From: Streptomyces sp. NBC_00250 | GTDB lineage: Bacteria > Actinomycetota > Actinomycetes > Streptomycetales > Streptomycetaceae | Direction of reading: 5' to 3' | Assembly: GCF_036192275.1 (NCBI RefSeq) | Contig: NZ_CP108088.1 | Location: forward strand, 2,729,501 to 2,793,500 | DNA: 64,000 bases | In this document: piece by piece, positions 52,733 to 61,756 of the stretch | Layout of the letters: every line of letters starts with the position of its first letter | Position numbering within the stretch: the first letter of the stretch is position 1 | The notes under the pieces: generated by a model | Told to the model about the DNA's origin: nothing | Database searches by the model: none | The model's input: the letters and a program-made list of their open reading frames with translations, nothing else | Position numbers and translations under genes: made by a program

Positions 52733-53098
52733 TCAGGCCACCCCTTGGGCGTGGGTGATGACGGGGGCGCCCTTGCGGGGCAGGACGATGCCGATGAGGT
52801 CGATGCGGACGCCGTCGAGGGGGGCGGGGGTGTCGTTGCGGTCGAGCCAGCAGGCGGCGAGGCGGCGGAGTCGGTCGGCCTTGCGGGGTGTGATGGCGGC
52901 CATCGGGTGTTCGTACGCGCCGTGGCGTCGGGTCTTGACCTCGCAGATGACGAGGGTGTCGCCGTGGCGGGCGACGATGTCGATCTCGCCGGTGCGGCCG
53001 CAGCGCCAGTTGCGGGCGAGGATGTGCATGCCGGTCGCGGTGAGCAGGCGGGTGGCGAGCTCTTCTCCGTACCGTCCGAGTGCTTGGGTCTTGTTCAT
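52733..53098 (-). CDS. YraN family (UPF0102) nuclease-like protein
   Basis: A 121-aa protein with an endonuclease-like fold: [35 protein letters not shown]. The E...D...EVK pattern matches restriction-like active sites. It is first in yraN-comM-dprA-whiG. Confidence 0.92.
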   Translation of the reverse strand: MNKTQALGRYGEELATRLLTATGMHILARNWRCGRTGEIDIVARHGDTLVICEVKTRRHGAYEHPMAAITPRKADRLRRLAACWLDRNDTPAPLDGVRIDLIGIVLPRKGAPVITHAQGVA

Positions 53099-53181
53099 GC
53101 GGTACCACCTCCGTCACCGACTGTGACGGACCGGGGTGGATCGCGTGTGGCGCTGTGGACGGCCGGGGGGGTTGTGGAGAA

Positions 53182-53207
53182 CCGCCTCACCCGTGGGGGT
53201 GAGGCGG
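53182..53207 (-). terminator. Terminator after the DUF2469 gene
   Basis: A perfect 11-bp stem, CCGCCTCACCC with GGGTGAGGCGG, around a GTGG loop. It sits 12 nt after the DUF2469 stop and upstream of yraN. Confidence 0.9.
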
Positions 53208-53219
53208 GGTGTGGGGATC

Positions 53220-53528
53220 TCAGCTGCCGGGGAGTTCGAGGTCGCTCTTGTTGAGCTCCTCGATGTTCACGTCCTTGAAGGTGAGGACGCGGACCTGCTT
53301 GACGAACCTGGCCGGTCTGTACATGTCCCAGACCCAGGCGTCGGCCATGCTGACTTCGAAGAAGACCTCGCCCTGGACCGAGTGCACCTGCATCTCGTAG
53401 TCGTTGGTGAGGTAGAAGCGCCGCTCGGTCTCGATCACGTATTTGAACAGCCCGACGACATCGCGGTACTCCCGGTAGAGCTTCAGCTCCATCTCGGTCT
53501 CGTACTTCTCGAGGTCCTCGGCGCTCAT
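53220..53528 (-). CDS. DUF2469 family protein, 102 aa
   Basis: A 102-aa actinobacterial protein of constant length: SAEDLEKYETEMELKLYREYRDVV, FKYVIETERRFYLTNDYE and EVFFEVSMADAWVWDMYR. It has no signal peptide. The function is unknown though it is highly conserved. The ATG at 53528 is favoured over the ATG at 53533, as it matches the family start. Confidence 0.9.
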   Translation of the reverse strand: MSAEDLEKYETEMELKLYREYRDVVGLFKYVIETERRFYLTNDYEMQVHSVQGEVFFEVSMADAWVWDMYRPARFVKQVRVLTFKDVNIEELNKSDLELPGS

Positions 53529-53583
53529 GGCATGTTCCCCTTCAGCCGTGCGTCCCCCTATTGTGCGCCAGGCGGACGCGCCC

Positions 53584-54237
53584 CTAAACGATTTCCGGGG
53601 CGAGAACCACCGGAGCACTCGGAGGTCCCTCGTCGAGCAGTGTGCGGAGCAGCTCGGCGAGTCTGGTCGGGTACACCGTCTCATGGGCCGCCGACAGTTC
53701 GGCGGAGGTCCACCATCTCAGGCCCGCGAGGCTGCGGTTCTCCAGCTCGGTGAGGGCCTTGGGCCTGGGTGCGGCCTCGGTCTTGCGGGTGCGGGCGAGG
53801 TAGTACCACTCGTCCTGGTCCCAGCGGCGCCCGTCGAAGGGGAAGGAGCAGTACCGCGTCCAGAGGACGGGTCCGAGGTCGACGTCGGTGATGCCGGTCT
53901 CCTCGGCGAGCTCGCGCAGCGCCGCCTCCTGCCGGCTCTCGTCGCCTTCCAGGCCGCCGCCGGGGGTGAACCACCAGGTCTGGTCCGGGTCGTCGGGCTC
54001 GTAGCCGTGCATGAGGAGGACGCGGTCGTCGGCGTCGAGCAGTACGACCCGTGCGACGCGCCGCCGCTCGGGCGACGCGTCGGCCTTCGGTTCCGTAGGC
54101 GGTGCGTCGGCCTTGGGATCCGTAGGCCGTGCGTCGGCCTTCGGAGCCGTAAGCCGTGCGTCGGCCTTGGGATCCCTAGTCCGCGCGTCGGCCTTCGGAT
54201 CCGTACCGGTCGCGAAGCGCTCCTCGGGGTCCGTCAT
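53584..54237 (-). CDS. NUDIX hydrolase with N-terminal nonapeptide repeats
   Basis: A 217-aa protein. Residues 10-54 are five tandem copies of a nine-residue unit near x-P-K-A-D-A-R-x-x. The NUDIX domain follows, with a full box GGGLEGDESRQEAALRELAEETGI (about 94-117). It would hydrolyse a nucleoside diphosphate derivative; the substrate is unknown. Its ATG overlaps the sipZ stop by 4 nt, matching the known second sip operon in S. lividans that begins with sipZ. Confidence 0.9.
   Translation of the reverse strand: MTDPEERFATGTDPKADARTRDPKADARLTAPKADARPTDPKADAPPTEPKADASPERRRVARVVLLDADDRVLLMHGYEPDDPDQTWWFTPGGGLEGDESRQEAALRELAEETGITDVDLGPVLWTRYCSFPFDGRRWDQDEWYYLARTRKTEAAPRPKALTELENRSLAGLRWWTSAELSAAHETVYPTRLAELLRTLLDEGPPSAPVVLAPEIV
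54077..54205. repeat. 27-bp coding tandem repeat in the NUDIX gene
   Basis: Copies of GCGTCGGCCTT start at 54077, 54104, 54131, 54158 and 54185, exactly 27 bp apart. The unit codes for nine residues, so loss or gain of copies keeps the frame. Confidence 0.93.
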
Positions 54238-55001
54238 GCGTCCACCTTCTCCCGGGTACCGGGGGCGGTGCCCGACGGCCGACGCTTCGCGGTCCGGCGG
54301 GCCACCGGTCCGTACGCGCCTCCGGCCAGGACCAGTACGGCTCCGGCCGCGATCGCGATGAGGAGGGGGCGTACGGGTCCGGGCTCGGAGATGCCGCCCG
54401 GAAGTCCCGCGAAGCCCGTCGGCCGCTCCAGGAGGCCCTTGGCGGGCCAGACGATGGCGTCGACCCTGCCGACGACGTTGGAGCGGGGTACGGAGCCCTG
54501 TCCGGCGTCCTCGATGTGCGTACGGGAGTCGAGCGAGGTGAACCGGTCGTCGCCGAGGAGGAAGAGGTTGTCTGCCGGGACGGTGACGGAGAACTCCGTA
54601 CGGGAGGCGACGGTCCGGCCCTCCGGTCCCGGGCTCAGGTAGGGCTCCTCGACGGGCTTGCCGTTGATGGTGAGGCGTCCGTCGCCGTCGCAGCAGGCGA
54701 CGGTGTCGCCGCCGACGGCCGCGACCCGCTTGACCATGGGCGAGCCGCCCCAGAGCGGGTCGGTGAAGACGACGACGTCTCCGCGCCGCACCTCGTCACC
54801 GTCGACGCGCTGGGCGAGGATCTTGGATCCGACGTCGATGGTGGGGGTCATGGAGTCGGTGGGGACGGAGTACGGCTGGTAGAGCAGGGCTCCCCAGACG
54901 AAGCCGCCGAGGAAGAGCACACAGCCGACGGCCACGGCCAGCCCCGACAGCGTGCTGCCGAGGCGGCCGTGGCCGCCCTTGGTCCGTATGTTTCCGCTCA
55001 T
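54234..55001 (-). CDS. sipZ: Type I signal peptidase SipZ
   Basis: A 255-aa membrane serine protease. The N-terminal anchor is LSGLAVAVGCVLFLGGFVWG; catalytic Ser50 is in PTDSM and Lys91 in MVKRVAAVGGD. A C-terminal helix (LLIAIAAGAVLVLAGGAYG) anchors the other end, which is unusual outside streptomycetes. ATG at 55001 fits the SipZ length. It heads the sipZ-nudix transcript. Confidence 0.92.
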   Translation of the reverse strand: MSGNIRTKGGHGRLGSTLSGLAVAVGCVLFLGGFVWGALLYQPYSVPTDSMTPTIDVGSKILAQRVDGDEVRRGDVVVFTDPLWGGSPMVKRVAAVGGDTVACCDGDGRLTINGKPVEEPYLSPGPEGRTVASRTEFSVTVPADNLFLLGDDRFTSLDSRTHIEDAGQGSVPRSNVVGRVDAIVWPAKGLLERPTGFAGLPGGISEPGPVRPLLIAIAAGAVLVLAGGAYGPVARRTAKRRPSGTAPGTREKVDA

Positions 55002-55076
55002 GTCGGGCACCCCGCAGGTCTGTCGGCGGACCGCTGGTCTGTCGACGGCCCGGGACGGCACCCTACCCGCGGGTCG

Positions 55077-56027
55077 CTACTCGGCGGTATGCCGTGCGGC
55101 GACCTTCTTCCGGCGCCACAGGACCAGCGGGAGCGCTCCGGCGAGGCCGGCCGCGCCGAGCGGGGCGGCGGCCATGGCCTGGTTGAGGGCGGGCTGGTCG
55201 AAGATGTCGGGCACGGGGAGGGTGGCCCAGCGGGTGACGGGCCAGGCGATCACGACCGCGCGGCCGACGACCTCGTCGTTGGAGACGGTGCCGCCACCGG
55301 GGAGCTGCTGGTGGAAGCGGGAGTCCAGGGAGTTCTGCCGGTTGTCGCCCATGACCCAGATGCGGTTGTCGGGGACCTTGATCGGGCCGAAGGAGTCCTG
55401 GCAGGGGACGGAGCCGGGGGCGAGGTACGAGGTCTCGTCCAGGGCGACGCCGTTGAGGATGACCTTGCCGCCCTCCTTGCAGGACACGGTGTCGCCGCCG
55501 ACGGCGATGACACGCTTGATGAGGTCCTTCTCCTCGGCGGACGGCATGAGGCCGATGAAGCTGAGGAACTTCTGGACGACGTTGGGCGTGGGTGTGGTCT
55601 GGCCTTCGAGCCAGCCGCCCGGGTCGTGGAAGACGACGACTTCGCCGCGCTCGGGCTCGGAGCCGAACCAGGGGGTCAGCTTGTCGACGAGAACCCGGTC
55701 TCCTCGCTGGAGGGTGTTCATCATCGATTCCGAGGGAATCGAGAACGCCTGCACCAGGAAGGTCTTGATCAGCAGGGCGAGTACGAGCGCGATGCCGACG
55801 AGGAGGGGCAGTTCCTTCCAGAAGGAGCGCGGTTTCTTGGGGCCCCGGCCGGAGCCGCCCGCCGCGTCGTCGTCCCCGTCGTCCGGCGTACCGCCGCCCG
55901 GCGGCTGCGTCTGCCCGTCACCCGTCACGTCGTCACCCGTCGCATCATCGCCGAAGGCCCCGCCGGCCCTCTTGTCGGGCTCATCGTGTCCGGATCGTGC
56001 GCCGACGGCCAAATCCCCCACATCCAC
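55077..56027 (-). CDS. sipY: Type I signal peptidase SipY
   Basis: A 316-aa enzyme with an acidic, Gly-rich leader (about 1-68), an anchor LPLLVGIALVLALLIKTFLVQAF, Ser101 in PSESMM, Lys171 in LIKRVIAVGGD and a C-terminal helix near PLGAAGLAGALPLVLW. SipY is a main signal peptidase in S. lividans. GTG at 56027 lies inside the 3' end of sipX; GTG at 56021 has a better-spaced AGGAG. Confidence 0.92.
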   Translation of the reverse strand: MDVGDLAVGARSGHDEPDKRAGGAFGDDATGDDVTGDGQTQPPGGGTPDDGDDDAAGGSGRGPKKPRSFWKELPLLVGIALVLALLIKTFLVQAFSIPSESMMNTLQRGDRVLVDKLTPWFGSEPERGEVVVFHDPGGWLEGQTTPTPNVVQKFLSFIGLMPSAEEKDLIKRVIAVGGDTVSCKEGGKVILNGVALDETSYLAPGSVPCQDSFGPIKVPDNRIWVMGDNRQNSLDSRFHQQLPGGGTVSNDEVVGRAVVIAWPVTRWATLPVPDIFDQPALNQAMAAAPLGAAGLAGALPLVLWRRKKVAARHTAE

Positions 56028-56976
56028 TCCTCAGTCCGTGCGATCGCCTGCCCCGGAACAGGGACAGGCCCACCACTCCCATAACGAGCAGAAGTTCCGC
56101 AGGGGTCGGGAGCCCGGGGAATCCGTTCAGATTCCGCTGGGACACACTATGCGACAGACCGAGCGCGGAGTCGGAACTCGTACTGGCGTCCGGCACGGCG
56201 GCGAAGGTCTCCCGTTCCTCCAGGCCCCGCCAGTGTCCGACGGGCCAGGCGATCACCACGGCCCGCCCCACGACCTGCTCCTCCGAGACGGTTCCGTGGT
56301 CCTTCTCGTCGAGGTGGAAGCGGGAGTCGGCCGAGTCGGAGCGGTGGTCGCCGAGGACGAAGATCCGGCCCTGCGGGACCTTCACCTCGAAGGGGATGGT
56401 GGACGGCTGGTTCCCCGGGTGCAGGTACGGCTCGTTCAGGGGTACGCCGTTGACGGTGATCCGCCCGTCCTTGCCGCAGCAGCGGACGGTGTCGCCCCCG
56501 ACGGCGACGACCCGCTTGATGAGGTCGCGGTCGTCGGCGGAGGGCAGCAGGCCGATGAAGGTGAGGAACTGCTTGGCCTGCTTGATGCCGACGGGGTCGT
56601 CGTCGGCCGGCGCGGCCTCCTGCTGGAGCCAGTTGCCGGGGTCCTTGAAGACGACGACGTCGCCGCGCTGCGGCCGGGAGCCGAACCAGGGCGTCAGCTT
56701 GTCGACGAGGACCCGGTCGGAGATGCGGATCGTCTGTTCCATGGAGCCGGACGGGATCACGAACGCCTGGACCAGGAAGGTCTTCAGTACGAGCGCGATG
56801 AGGACGGCCACCGTGACCAGGATGGGGATCTCCCGGATCGCGGAGCGCTGCCTGCGCCGTTTGACCTTGCGGGCGAGCCTGCGCCGCTCGGCCCGGCCGG
56901 GCAGCGGTGCGGCCTCGCCGGGTCCCTGGTCGGAGGCGCGTCCGGTGCCGCCGGGCGGCCGTCCCCGGCTACCCAT
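55981..56976 (-). CDS. sipX: Type I signal peptidase SipX
   Basis: A 331-aa enzyme with a basic leader (KVKRRRQRSAIRE), an anchor IPILVTVAVLIALVLKTFLVQAF, Ser78 in PSGSM, Lys154 in LIKRVVAVGGD and a C-terminal helix LLLVMGVVGLSLF. ATG at 56976 overlaps the sipW stop by 8 nt. Its 3' end overlaps sipY by 47 nt. Confidence 0.92.
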   Translation of the reverse strand: MGSRGRPPGGTGRASDQGPGEAAPLPGRAERRRLARKVKRRRQRSAIREIPILVTVAVLIALVLKTFLVQAFVIPSGSMEQTIRISDRVLVDKLTPWFGSRPQRGDVVVFKDPGNWLQQEAAPADDDPVGIKQAKQFLTFIGLLPSADDRDLIKRVVAVGGDTVRCCGKDGRITVNGVPLNEPYLHPGNQPSTIPFEVKVPQGRIFVLGDHRSDSADSRFHLDEKDHGTVSEEQVVGRAVVIAWPVGHWRGLEERETFAAVPDASTSSDSALGLSHSVSQRNLNGFPGLPTPAELLLVMGVVGLSLFRGRRSHGLRSGCGGFGRRRTIRTR

Positions 56977-57859
56977 GGGGCCCCGCCCCGTGTCCGGCGG
57001 CCGGCGCGGCCGGTACGGCGTCGAAGGCGTCGGTCTCCTGGACCGTGGACCAGCGGCCGAAGGGCCAGACGATCCAGTCGGCGCGTCCGACGACCTTGTC
57101 GACGGGGACCATGCCGCCGCCGGGGCTGCCGAGGTGGTCGCGGGAGTCGCTGGACTGGCTGCGGTGGTCGCCCATGACCCAGAGCTTGTCCTGCGGTACG
57201 ACGATGTCGAAGGGCACGCCGGAGGGCTGGTCGCCGGGCATCAGGTACCGCTCCTGGACGGAGGCGCCGTTGACGGTGAGCCGGCCGTCCTTGTCGCAGC
57301 AGACCACCCGGTCGCCGCCGATGCCGACGACCCGCTTCACGAAGTCGGTCTCGTCGGGTTCGGCCAGCCCGAGGGCGGCCGCGCCGTCGTGCAGGAGCCC
57401 GGTGACGGGGTTGTCCTTCGGCTGTTCCCGTACGAAGGATCCGGTGCCGTCGAAGACGACGACGTCGCCCCGGCCCGGCTCGCTGCCGAAACGGTACGCC
57501 AGCTTGTCGACCAGGATCCGGTCGCCGACCTGCAGGGTCGGTTCCATGGAGCCGCTGGGGATCAGGAAGGGCTGCATGACGAAGTGACTCAGGAGCAGCA
57601 TGAACGCCACGCAGGCGCCGCCCACGAGGGCCGTGCGTCGCCAGGAGGGCGCCCTGCTCACGTCCGCGGGCGAATCGCTCTCACCCACGGGCGAATCGCT
57701 CTCGCCCTCGGGTGAACCGCTGTCACCCTCGGGCGTGCTCCTCGCGGCCTCGGGGGCGCTCCCCGTACTCCTCGCGTCCTCGGAAACGCGCGCGGAGCGC
57801 GACCCGTCCTCCTTGTCGGAAGAGGGGTCGCGCTCCGTGTGCTGTGCTTCGGTGTCCAT
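56969..57859 (-). CDS. sipW: Type I signal peptidase SipW
   Basis: A 296-aa enzyme. The first 70 residues are acidic and Ser-rich and hold three to four 7-residue repeats near SPxGESD. The anchor is ALVGGACVAFMLLLSHFV, Ser104 is in PSGSM and Lys175 in FVKRVVGIGGD. Unlike the other three it has no C-terminal helix, which matches SipW in S. lividans. It opens sipW-sipX-sipY and follows rplS after 69 nt. Confidence 0.92.
   Translation of the reverse strand: MDTEAQHTERDPSSDKEDGSRSARVSEDARSTGSAPEAARSTPEGDSGSPEGESDSPVGESDSPADVSRAPSWRRTALVGGACVAFMLLLSHFVMQPFLIPSGSMEPTLQVGDRILVDKLAYRFGSEPGRGDVVVFDGTGSFVREQPKDNPVTGLLHDGAAALGLAEPDETDFVKRVVGIGGDRVVCCDKDGRLTVNGASVQERYLMPGDQPSGVPFDIVVPQDKLWVMGDHRSQSSDSRDHLGSPGGGMVPVDKVVGRADWIVWPFGRWSTVQETDAFDAVPAAPAAGHGAGPHG
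57668..57735. repeat. 21-bp coding tandem repeat in sipW
   Basis: Units starting at 57668, 57689, 57710 and a partial one at 57731 share GGGYGAAYCGCTSTC. They encode the 7-residue Ser-Pro-Gly-Glu repeats of the SipW leader. Confidence 0.88.
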
Positions 57860-57928
57860 CGGTGGCAGAGCCTATCCGGACTGCCTGTGCGAGGGCTCGG
57901 AAGCGTGGAGCGTGCCGGGAGCCGAAGC

Positions 57929-58279
57929 TCAGCGGTCGCGCTTCTCCTTGATCTTGGCGGCCTTGCCGCGCAGCTCACGCAGGTAGTAGAGCTTGGCGCG
58001 ACGGACGTCACCGCGGGTCACGAGCTCGATCTTCTCGAAGATCGGGCTGTTCACCGGGAAGGTGCGCTCGACGCCGACGGAGAACGAGACCTTGCGGACC
58101 GTGAAGGTCTCGCTGACGCCCGAACCCTGGCGGCGGATGACGACGCCCTTGAACTGCTGGATACGCGAGCGGCTGCCTTCGATGACGCGCACGTGGACGT
58201 TCACGGTGTCGCCGGGGCGGAAGGCGGGGAGGTCCGAGCGGAGCGAACCCGCGTTGACCTGGTCGAGCAGGGAGGCCAT
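57929..58279 (-). CDS. rplS: 50S ribosomal protein L19
   Basis: A 116-aa L19, with [29 protein letters not shown] and [31 protein letters not shown] at 58279 matches the family start. It lies 132 nt downstream of trmD. Confidence 0.96.
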   Translation of the reverse strand: MASLLDQVNAGSLRSDLPAFRPGDTVNVHVRVIEGSRSRIQQFKGVVIRRQGSGVSETFTVRKVSFSVGVERTFPVNSPIFEKIELVTRGDVRRAKLYYLRELRGKAAKIKEKRDR

Positions 58280-58411
58280 GGAGGTCTCTTTCCTCGCTGA
58301 TGCCACAGGTCATCAGCGGTGCGTTCGAAGATGATGTTTCGGAGCGTCGTCCGCTTCCGGCGGCATCGTTCCCCCTGTGGCAGGGGCGTGCGCCGGACGG
58401 ACGACAGCGGC

Positions 58412-59233
58412 CTATTCTTCCACGCCGTGGACCCTGCGCCAAAATCGGCCGCCGGGCTCGGGCGCCCACCCCATCATGGAGAGGACCTCGCGGTCCTTCT
58501 TGTCGAAGGCGGCCGGGTCGCAGCGTTCGATGAGATCCGGCCGGTTGGCGGCGGTGCGCCGGAAGGCCTCGTCGCGTCGCCAGCGGGCGATCTTGCCGTG
58601 GTGCCCGCTGAGGAGGACGTCGGGGATGCCCCGGCCGCGCCACTCGGGGGGCTTGGTGTAGACGGGGCCTTCCAGGAGGTTGGCCATGGCGCCGGGGGCG
58701 AAGGAGTCGTCCCGGTGGGACTCGGCGTTGCCGAGGACGCCGGGCAGGAGGCGGGCGACGGCCTCGGTGACGACGAGGACGGCGGCCTCGCCGCCGGCCA
58801 GGACGTAGTCGCCGATGGAGACCTCGTAGACGGGCATCCGGGTCGCGTACTCGTCCATGACGCGGCGGTCGATGCCCTCGTAGCGGGCCGGGGTGAAGAT
58901 CAGCCAGGGCCGCTCGGACAGCTCGACGGCCAGCTCCTGGGTGAAGGGGCGGCCGCTGGGAGTGGGGACGACGAGGACGGGGCCGTGGGCGCCGCCCTCG
59001 TAGCCGTCGGCGAGCGTCTGGTCGAGCGCGTCGCCCCAGGGGTCGGTCTTCATGACCATGCCGGGGCCGCCGCCGTACGGGGTGTCGTCGACCGTGTTGT
59101 GCCGGTCGTACGTCCAGTCCCGCAGGTCGTGGACGTGGACGTCGAGCTGTCCGCGGGCGCGGGCCTTGCCGACGAGGGAGACGTTCAGCGGTTCGAGGTA
59201 CTCGGGGAAGATCGTGACGACGTCGAGCCTCAT
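58412..59233 (-). CDS. trmD: tRNA (guanine37-N1)-methyltransferase
   Basis: A 273-aa SPOUT enzyme that methylates G37 in tRNAs. Motifs: [52 protein letters not shown] and [20 protein letters not shown]. It overlaps rimM by 4 nt (ATGA). Confidence 0.96.
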   Translation of the reverse strand: MRLDVVTIFPEYLEPLNVSLVGKARARGQLDVHVHDLRDWTYDRHNTVDDTPYGGGPGMVMKTDPWGDALDQTLADGYEGGAHGPVLVVPTPSGRPFTQELAVELSERPWLIFTPARYEGIDRRVMDEYATRMPVYEVSIGDYVLAGGEAAVLVVTEAVARLLPGVLGNAESHRDDSFAPGAMANLLEGPVYTKPPEWRGRGIPDVLLSGHHGKIARWRRDEAFRRTAANRPDLIERCDPAAFDKKDREVLSMMGWAPEPGGRFWRRVHGVEE

Positions 59234-59823
59234 GCCTTCGCCTCGCCAGGCTCCTCGGCGGGCTCCTCGGCGGACTCTTCGCCGGACTCATCGCGGGAGG
59301 AGACGATCTCGGCGCGGTCGTCGATCAGGCCGGGCGGCGGGTCGATGACGGCCCGCTGCTCCTCCAGGTCGATCTCGGTGACGATCGACTCGACGAACGG
59401 GATCATCAGCTCGGTGCCGTCGGGACGCTCGACGATGAAGAGGTCCTGGGACGGCAGGTGGGAGATCTCGGTGATGCGGCCGATCTCGGTGCCGTCGGCG
59501 AGGACCACGTCCAGGTCCATGAGCTGGTGGTCGTAGTACTCGTCCTCCTCCTCGGGCATCTCCGTGGGGTCGACCTCGGAGATGAGGAGGATGTTGCGCA
59601 GGGCCTCGGCGCCGGTGCGGTCGCGGACGCCCTCGAAGCGCAGCAACAGCCGGCCGCTGTGCACCCGGCCGGTCTCGATGGTCAGCGGCCCGGCGGAGGC
59701 CGGGTCGGTGAGCAGTACGGCACCGGGGCCGAGCCTGAGTTCGGGCTCGTCCGTGCGCACCTCGACGGTGACCTCGCCCTTGATCCCGTGGGCGCGGCCG
59801 ATCCGCGCGACTACCAACTGCAC
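59230..59823 (-). CDS. rimM: 16S rRNA processing protein RimM
   Basis: A 197-aa 30S assembly factor with [21 protein letters not shown] (N-domain), [17 protein letters not shown] and the PRC-like [16 protein letters not shown]. An acidic tail of about 20 residues is present. GTG at 59823 has AGGAGAG 9 nt upstream. Confidence 0.94.
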   Translation of the reverse strand: MQLVVARIGRAHGIKGEVTVEVRTDEPELRLGPGAVLLTDPASAGPLTIETGRVHSGRLLLRFEGVRDRTGAEALRNILLISEVDPTEMPEEEDEYYDHQLMDLDVVLADGTEIGRITEISHLPSQDLFIVERPDGTELMIPFVESIVTEIDLEEQRAVIDPPPGLIDDRAEIVSSRDESGEESAEEPAEEPGEAKA

Positions 59824-59869
59824 TGCTCCACACTCTCCTGTCACACGCTCGTACGACGCAAACGACAAC

Positions 59870-59903
59870 GGGCCGGGGTGGGCTCGTAAGCCCTCCCCGG
59901 CCC
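59870..59903 (-). terminator. Hairpin between the KH gene and rimM
   Basis: GGGCCGGGG and TGGGCT pair with AGCCC and CCCCGGCCC around a small CGTA loop. It may partly terminate rpsP-khpA transcripts before rimM. Confidence 0.85.
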
Positions 59904-59938
59904 GTGCCGGCACAACTAAGGTGATGCTGCCGGCCTGC

Positions 59939-60178
59939 TCAGCGGACCTGGTCCACGTCGACGAGGTCGACCCGGATGCCACGGCCGCCGATGGCGCCCA
60001 CGACGGTTCGCAGCGCACGCGCGGTGCGGCCGTTGCGGCCGATCACCTTGCCGAGGTCGTCGGGGTGGACCCGGACCTCCAGCACGCGGCCACGGCGCAG
60101 GGTGCGCGAGGCGACCTGCACGTCGTCGGGGTTGTCGACGATGCCCTTCACGAGGTGCTCGAGAGCCTCCTCGAGCAT
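59939..60178 (-). CDS. khpA: KH-domain RNA-binding protein (KhpA)
   Basis: A 79-aa protein with one KH domain; the loop [15 protein letters not shown] is diagnostic. KhpA proteins bind RNA and affect cell size and division in other bacteria. It sits 2 nt after rpsP. Confidence 0.92.
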   Translation of the reverse strand: MLEEALEHLVKGIVDNPDDVQVASRTLRRGRVLEVRVHPDDLGKVIGRNGRTARALRTVVGAIGGRGIRVDLVDVDQVR

Positions 60179-60180
60179 GA

Positions 60181-60624
60181 TCAGGCCTCGGTCGACTCGG
60201 TGGACGCGGCCTCGGCCTCGTCCGCCTTCTTGTCGGCCTTCTTGGCCTTCGGGGTGATGGCCTCACCCTTGGCCTCGTCGCCCTCGAGGGCCTTCGCGAA
60301 CTCGTCGAACGAGGCGCGCTTGGCTTCCTTCGTCGCCGGGACGAGCAGGGCCTTCTCGGGGGCCGGGAGGCCCTTGGCCTTCTGCCAGTCGCCGGTGAGC
60401 TTCAGGATGGCGAGAACCGGCTCGGTCGGCTGGGCGCCGACGGACAGCCAGTACTGCGCACGCTCGGAGTCGACCTCGATACGCGACGGGTTGTACGTCG
60501 GGTGGTAGAGGCCGATCTCCTCGATCGCGCGACCGTCCCGACGGGTGCGGGAGTCGGCGACGACGATGCGGTAGTGGGGCTGGCGGATCTTGCCGAGGCG
60601 CTTGAGCTTGATCTTGACTGCCAC
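60181..60624 (-). CDS. rpsP: 30S ribosomal protein S16
   Basis: A 147-aa S16 with [36 protein letters not shown] and [18 protein letters not shown]. The last 60 residues are a Lys/Ala/Glu-rich actinobacterial tail. GTG at 60624 fits the family start. It heads rpsP-khpA-rimM-trmD. Confidence 0.95.
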   Translation of the reverse strand: MAVKIKLKRLGKIRQPHYRIVVADSRTRRDGRAIEEIGLYHPTYNPSRIEVDSERAQYWLSVGAQPTEPVLAILKLTGDWQKAKGLPAPEKALLVPATKEAKRASFDEFAKALEGDEAKGEAITPKAKKADKKADEAEAASTESTEA

Positions 60625-60779
60625 TGGAGTGGTGTCTCCTGGTCTTGACGTGGTTGGGCACTTTGAGATGCCACGTGGGGTTGCGGTACTCGGATGCCCG
60701 ATGGACGCGTCAGCCGGAGGAGAGAGGGGTCCTGTGCGACTGTCGAGTACAGCTAGCCATTGTGCCACACACCGCGAGG

Positions 60780-61373
60780 TCAGCTCGCGGCGCCCACGGT
60801 CTCCGGGATGCGGAAGGGTTTGCCGCAGCCGCCGCAGACGATCGGGGCCTGGGCGAGGACCGATGGCACCACGCGTACGTTGCGTCCGCAGTCGCAGACG
60901 GCCTTGACGCGGACGCCGCCGCCCGAGGAGCCGTGCCGGGCGGCCGGTCCGCGGAAGGAGCGCTTGGTGTCGGCCGCGGTCGCGACCGTGTGGGCCTTGA
61001 GGGCGCGCTGGAGGCGCTCGATGGTGGGGCGGTAGCGCCGCCGCGCCTCGGGGTTGAGCGTGACCAGGGAGAAGCCGCTGCTGGCGTGTGGCTCCTCGGG
61101 GTGGTCGAGGCCCATCTCCTCGGCGATCGCGAGGAATCTGCGGTTGTGGTAGCGGCCGGCTCGCGAGGTGTCGCGGACACCCCGGGCGGCGGCGATGCCG
61201 TGGACTGCCTCGTGGAGCAGTCGTTCGAAGGAGAGCTCGGCGCCGCAGGCGGACGAGGACTCTCCGATCAGGGACTCGGGCGCGGCAAGATCGGGCAGCT
61301 CGGGGTGGTGCCGCTGAATGTCGGCCCACGCCTGTGCCAGCTCTGCGGCGAGAACAGGTGGTGTCGTGCTCAC
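60780..61373 (-). CDS. SprT-like zinc metalloprotease domain protein
   Basis: A 197-aa protein. The HExxH zinc motif is HEAVHGIA (about 76-83), and a C-terminal zinc ribbon uses CDCGR and CGGCG. SprT-like proteins process proteins crosslinked to DNA (Spartan-type) or unknown targets. GTG at 61373 is the first start that gives a normal leader. It stands alone after a 155-nt gap from rpsP. Confidence 0.88.
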   Translation of the reverse strand: MSTTPPVLAAELAQAWADIQRHHPELPDLAAPESLIGESSSACGAELSFERLLHEAVHGIAAARGVRDTSRAGRYHNRRFLAIAEEMGLDHPEEPHASSGFSLVTLNPEARRRYRPTIERLQRALKAHTVATAADTKRSFRGPAARHGSSGGGVRVKAVCDCGRNVRVVPSVLAQAPIVCGGCGKPFRIPETVGAAS

Positions 61374-61756
61374 GTCGCGTACAACGAGCCGAAGTGCCCC
61401 CGGGTTCCATTCCGGGGCATCCCAAATATTTTGCACGTACCCGTCAGTTGCTGTTGATGTGTCGTGACGAGGGCCCAGTGCGCCGATCTGCGGAGAAGTC
61501 ACGCAGGGGACGTCAAGCTGGTGCGTAGTGGCGCATACGCCCCGGCGCGTATGCGTCGTGCGCGCGCCTCTGGGGGAAAGGCTCCCCGTTCGGACCGGGA
61601 AGTGTTGCAGGGACATTACCGGGTCGGCGCGCGCGCCGGCCCACCCGCCCCTCCCCCGGCCGAATCGGTGCGGTGCGAGCACTGGACGCGGCCCGGGATG
61701 CGCAGTTCCCTGACTACGGGGGGTCGTCGTCCGAGCACGGATTGGGGCACTTTTCC
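61374..61756. other. Divergent intergenic region with inverted repeats
   Basis: This 383-bp region lies between the minus-strand SprT-like gene and the plus-strand methyltransferase. It holds a 9-bp perfect inverted repeat (61532-61555), an AT-rich AAATATTTTG box at 61425-61434 and several GC-rich palindromes. No convincing gene or tRNA was seen; open frames here have poor codon bias. Confidence 0.5.
61532..61555. promoter_or_regulatory. Inverted repeat, candidate operator
   Basis: CGCATACGC pairs perfectly with GCGTATGCG across a 6-nt CCCGGC-like spacer. The 24-bp symmetric element is typical in size for a dimeric regulator site between the divergent SprT-like and methyltransferase genes. 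Confidence 0.5.

Noticed and set aside
54516..57715. Long plus-strand frames across the sip cluster
   Set aside because: Shadows of four clear signal peptidase genes on the other strand.
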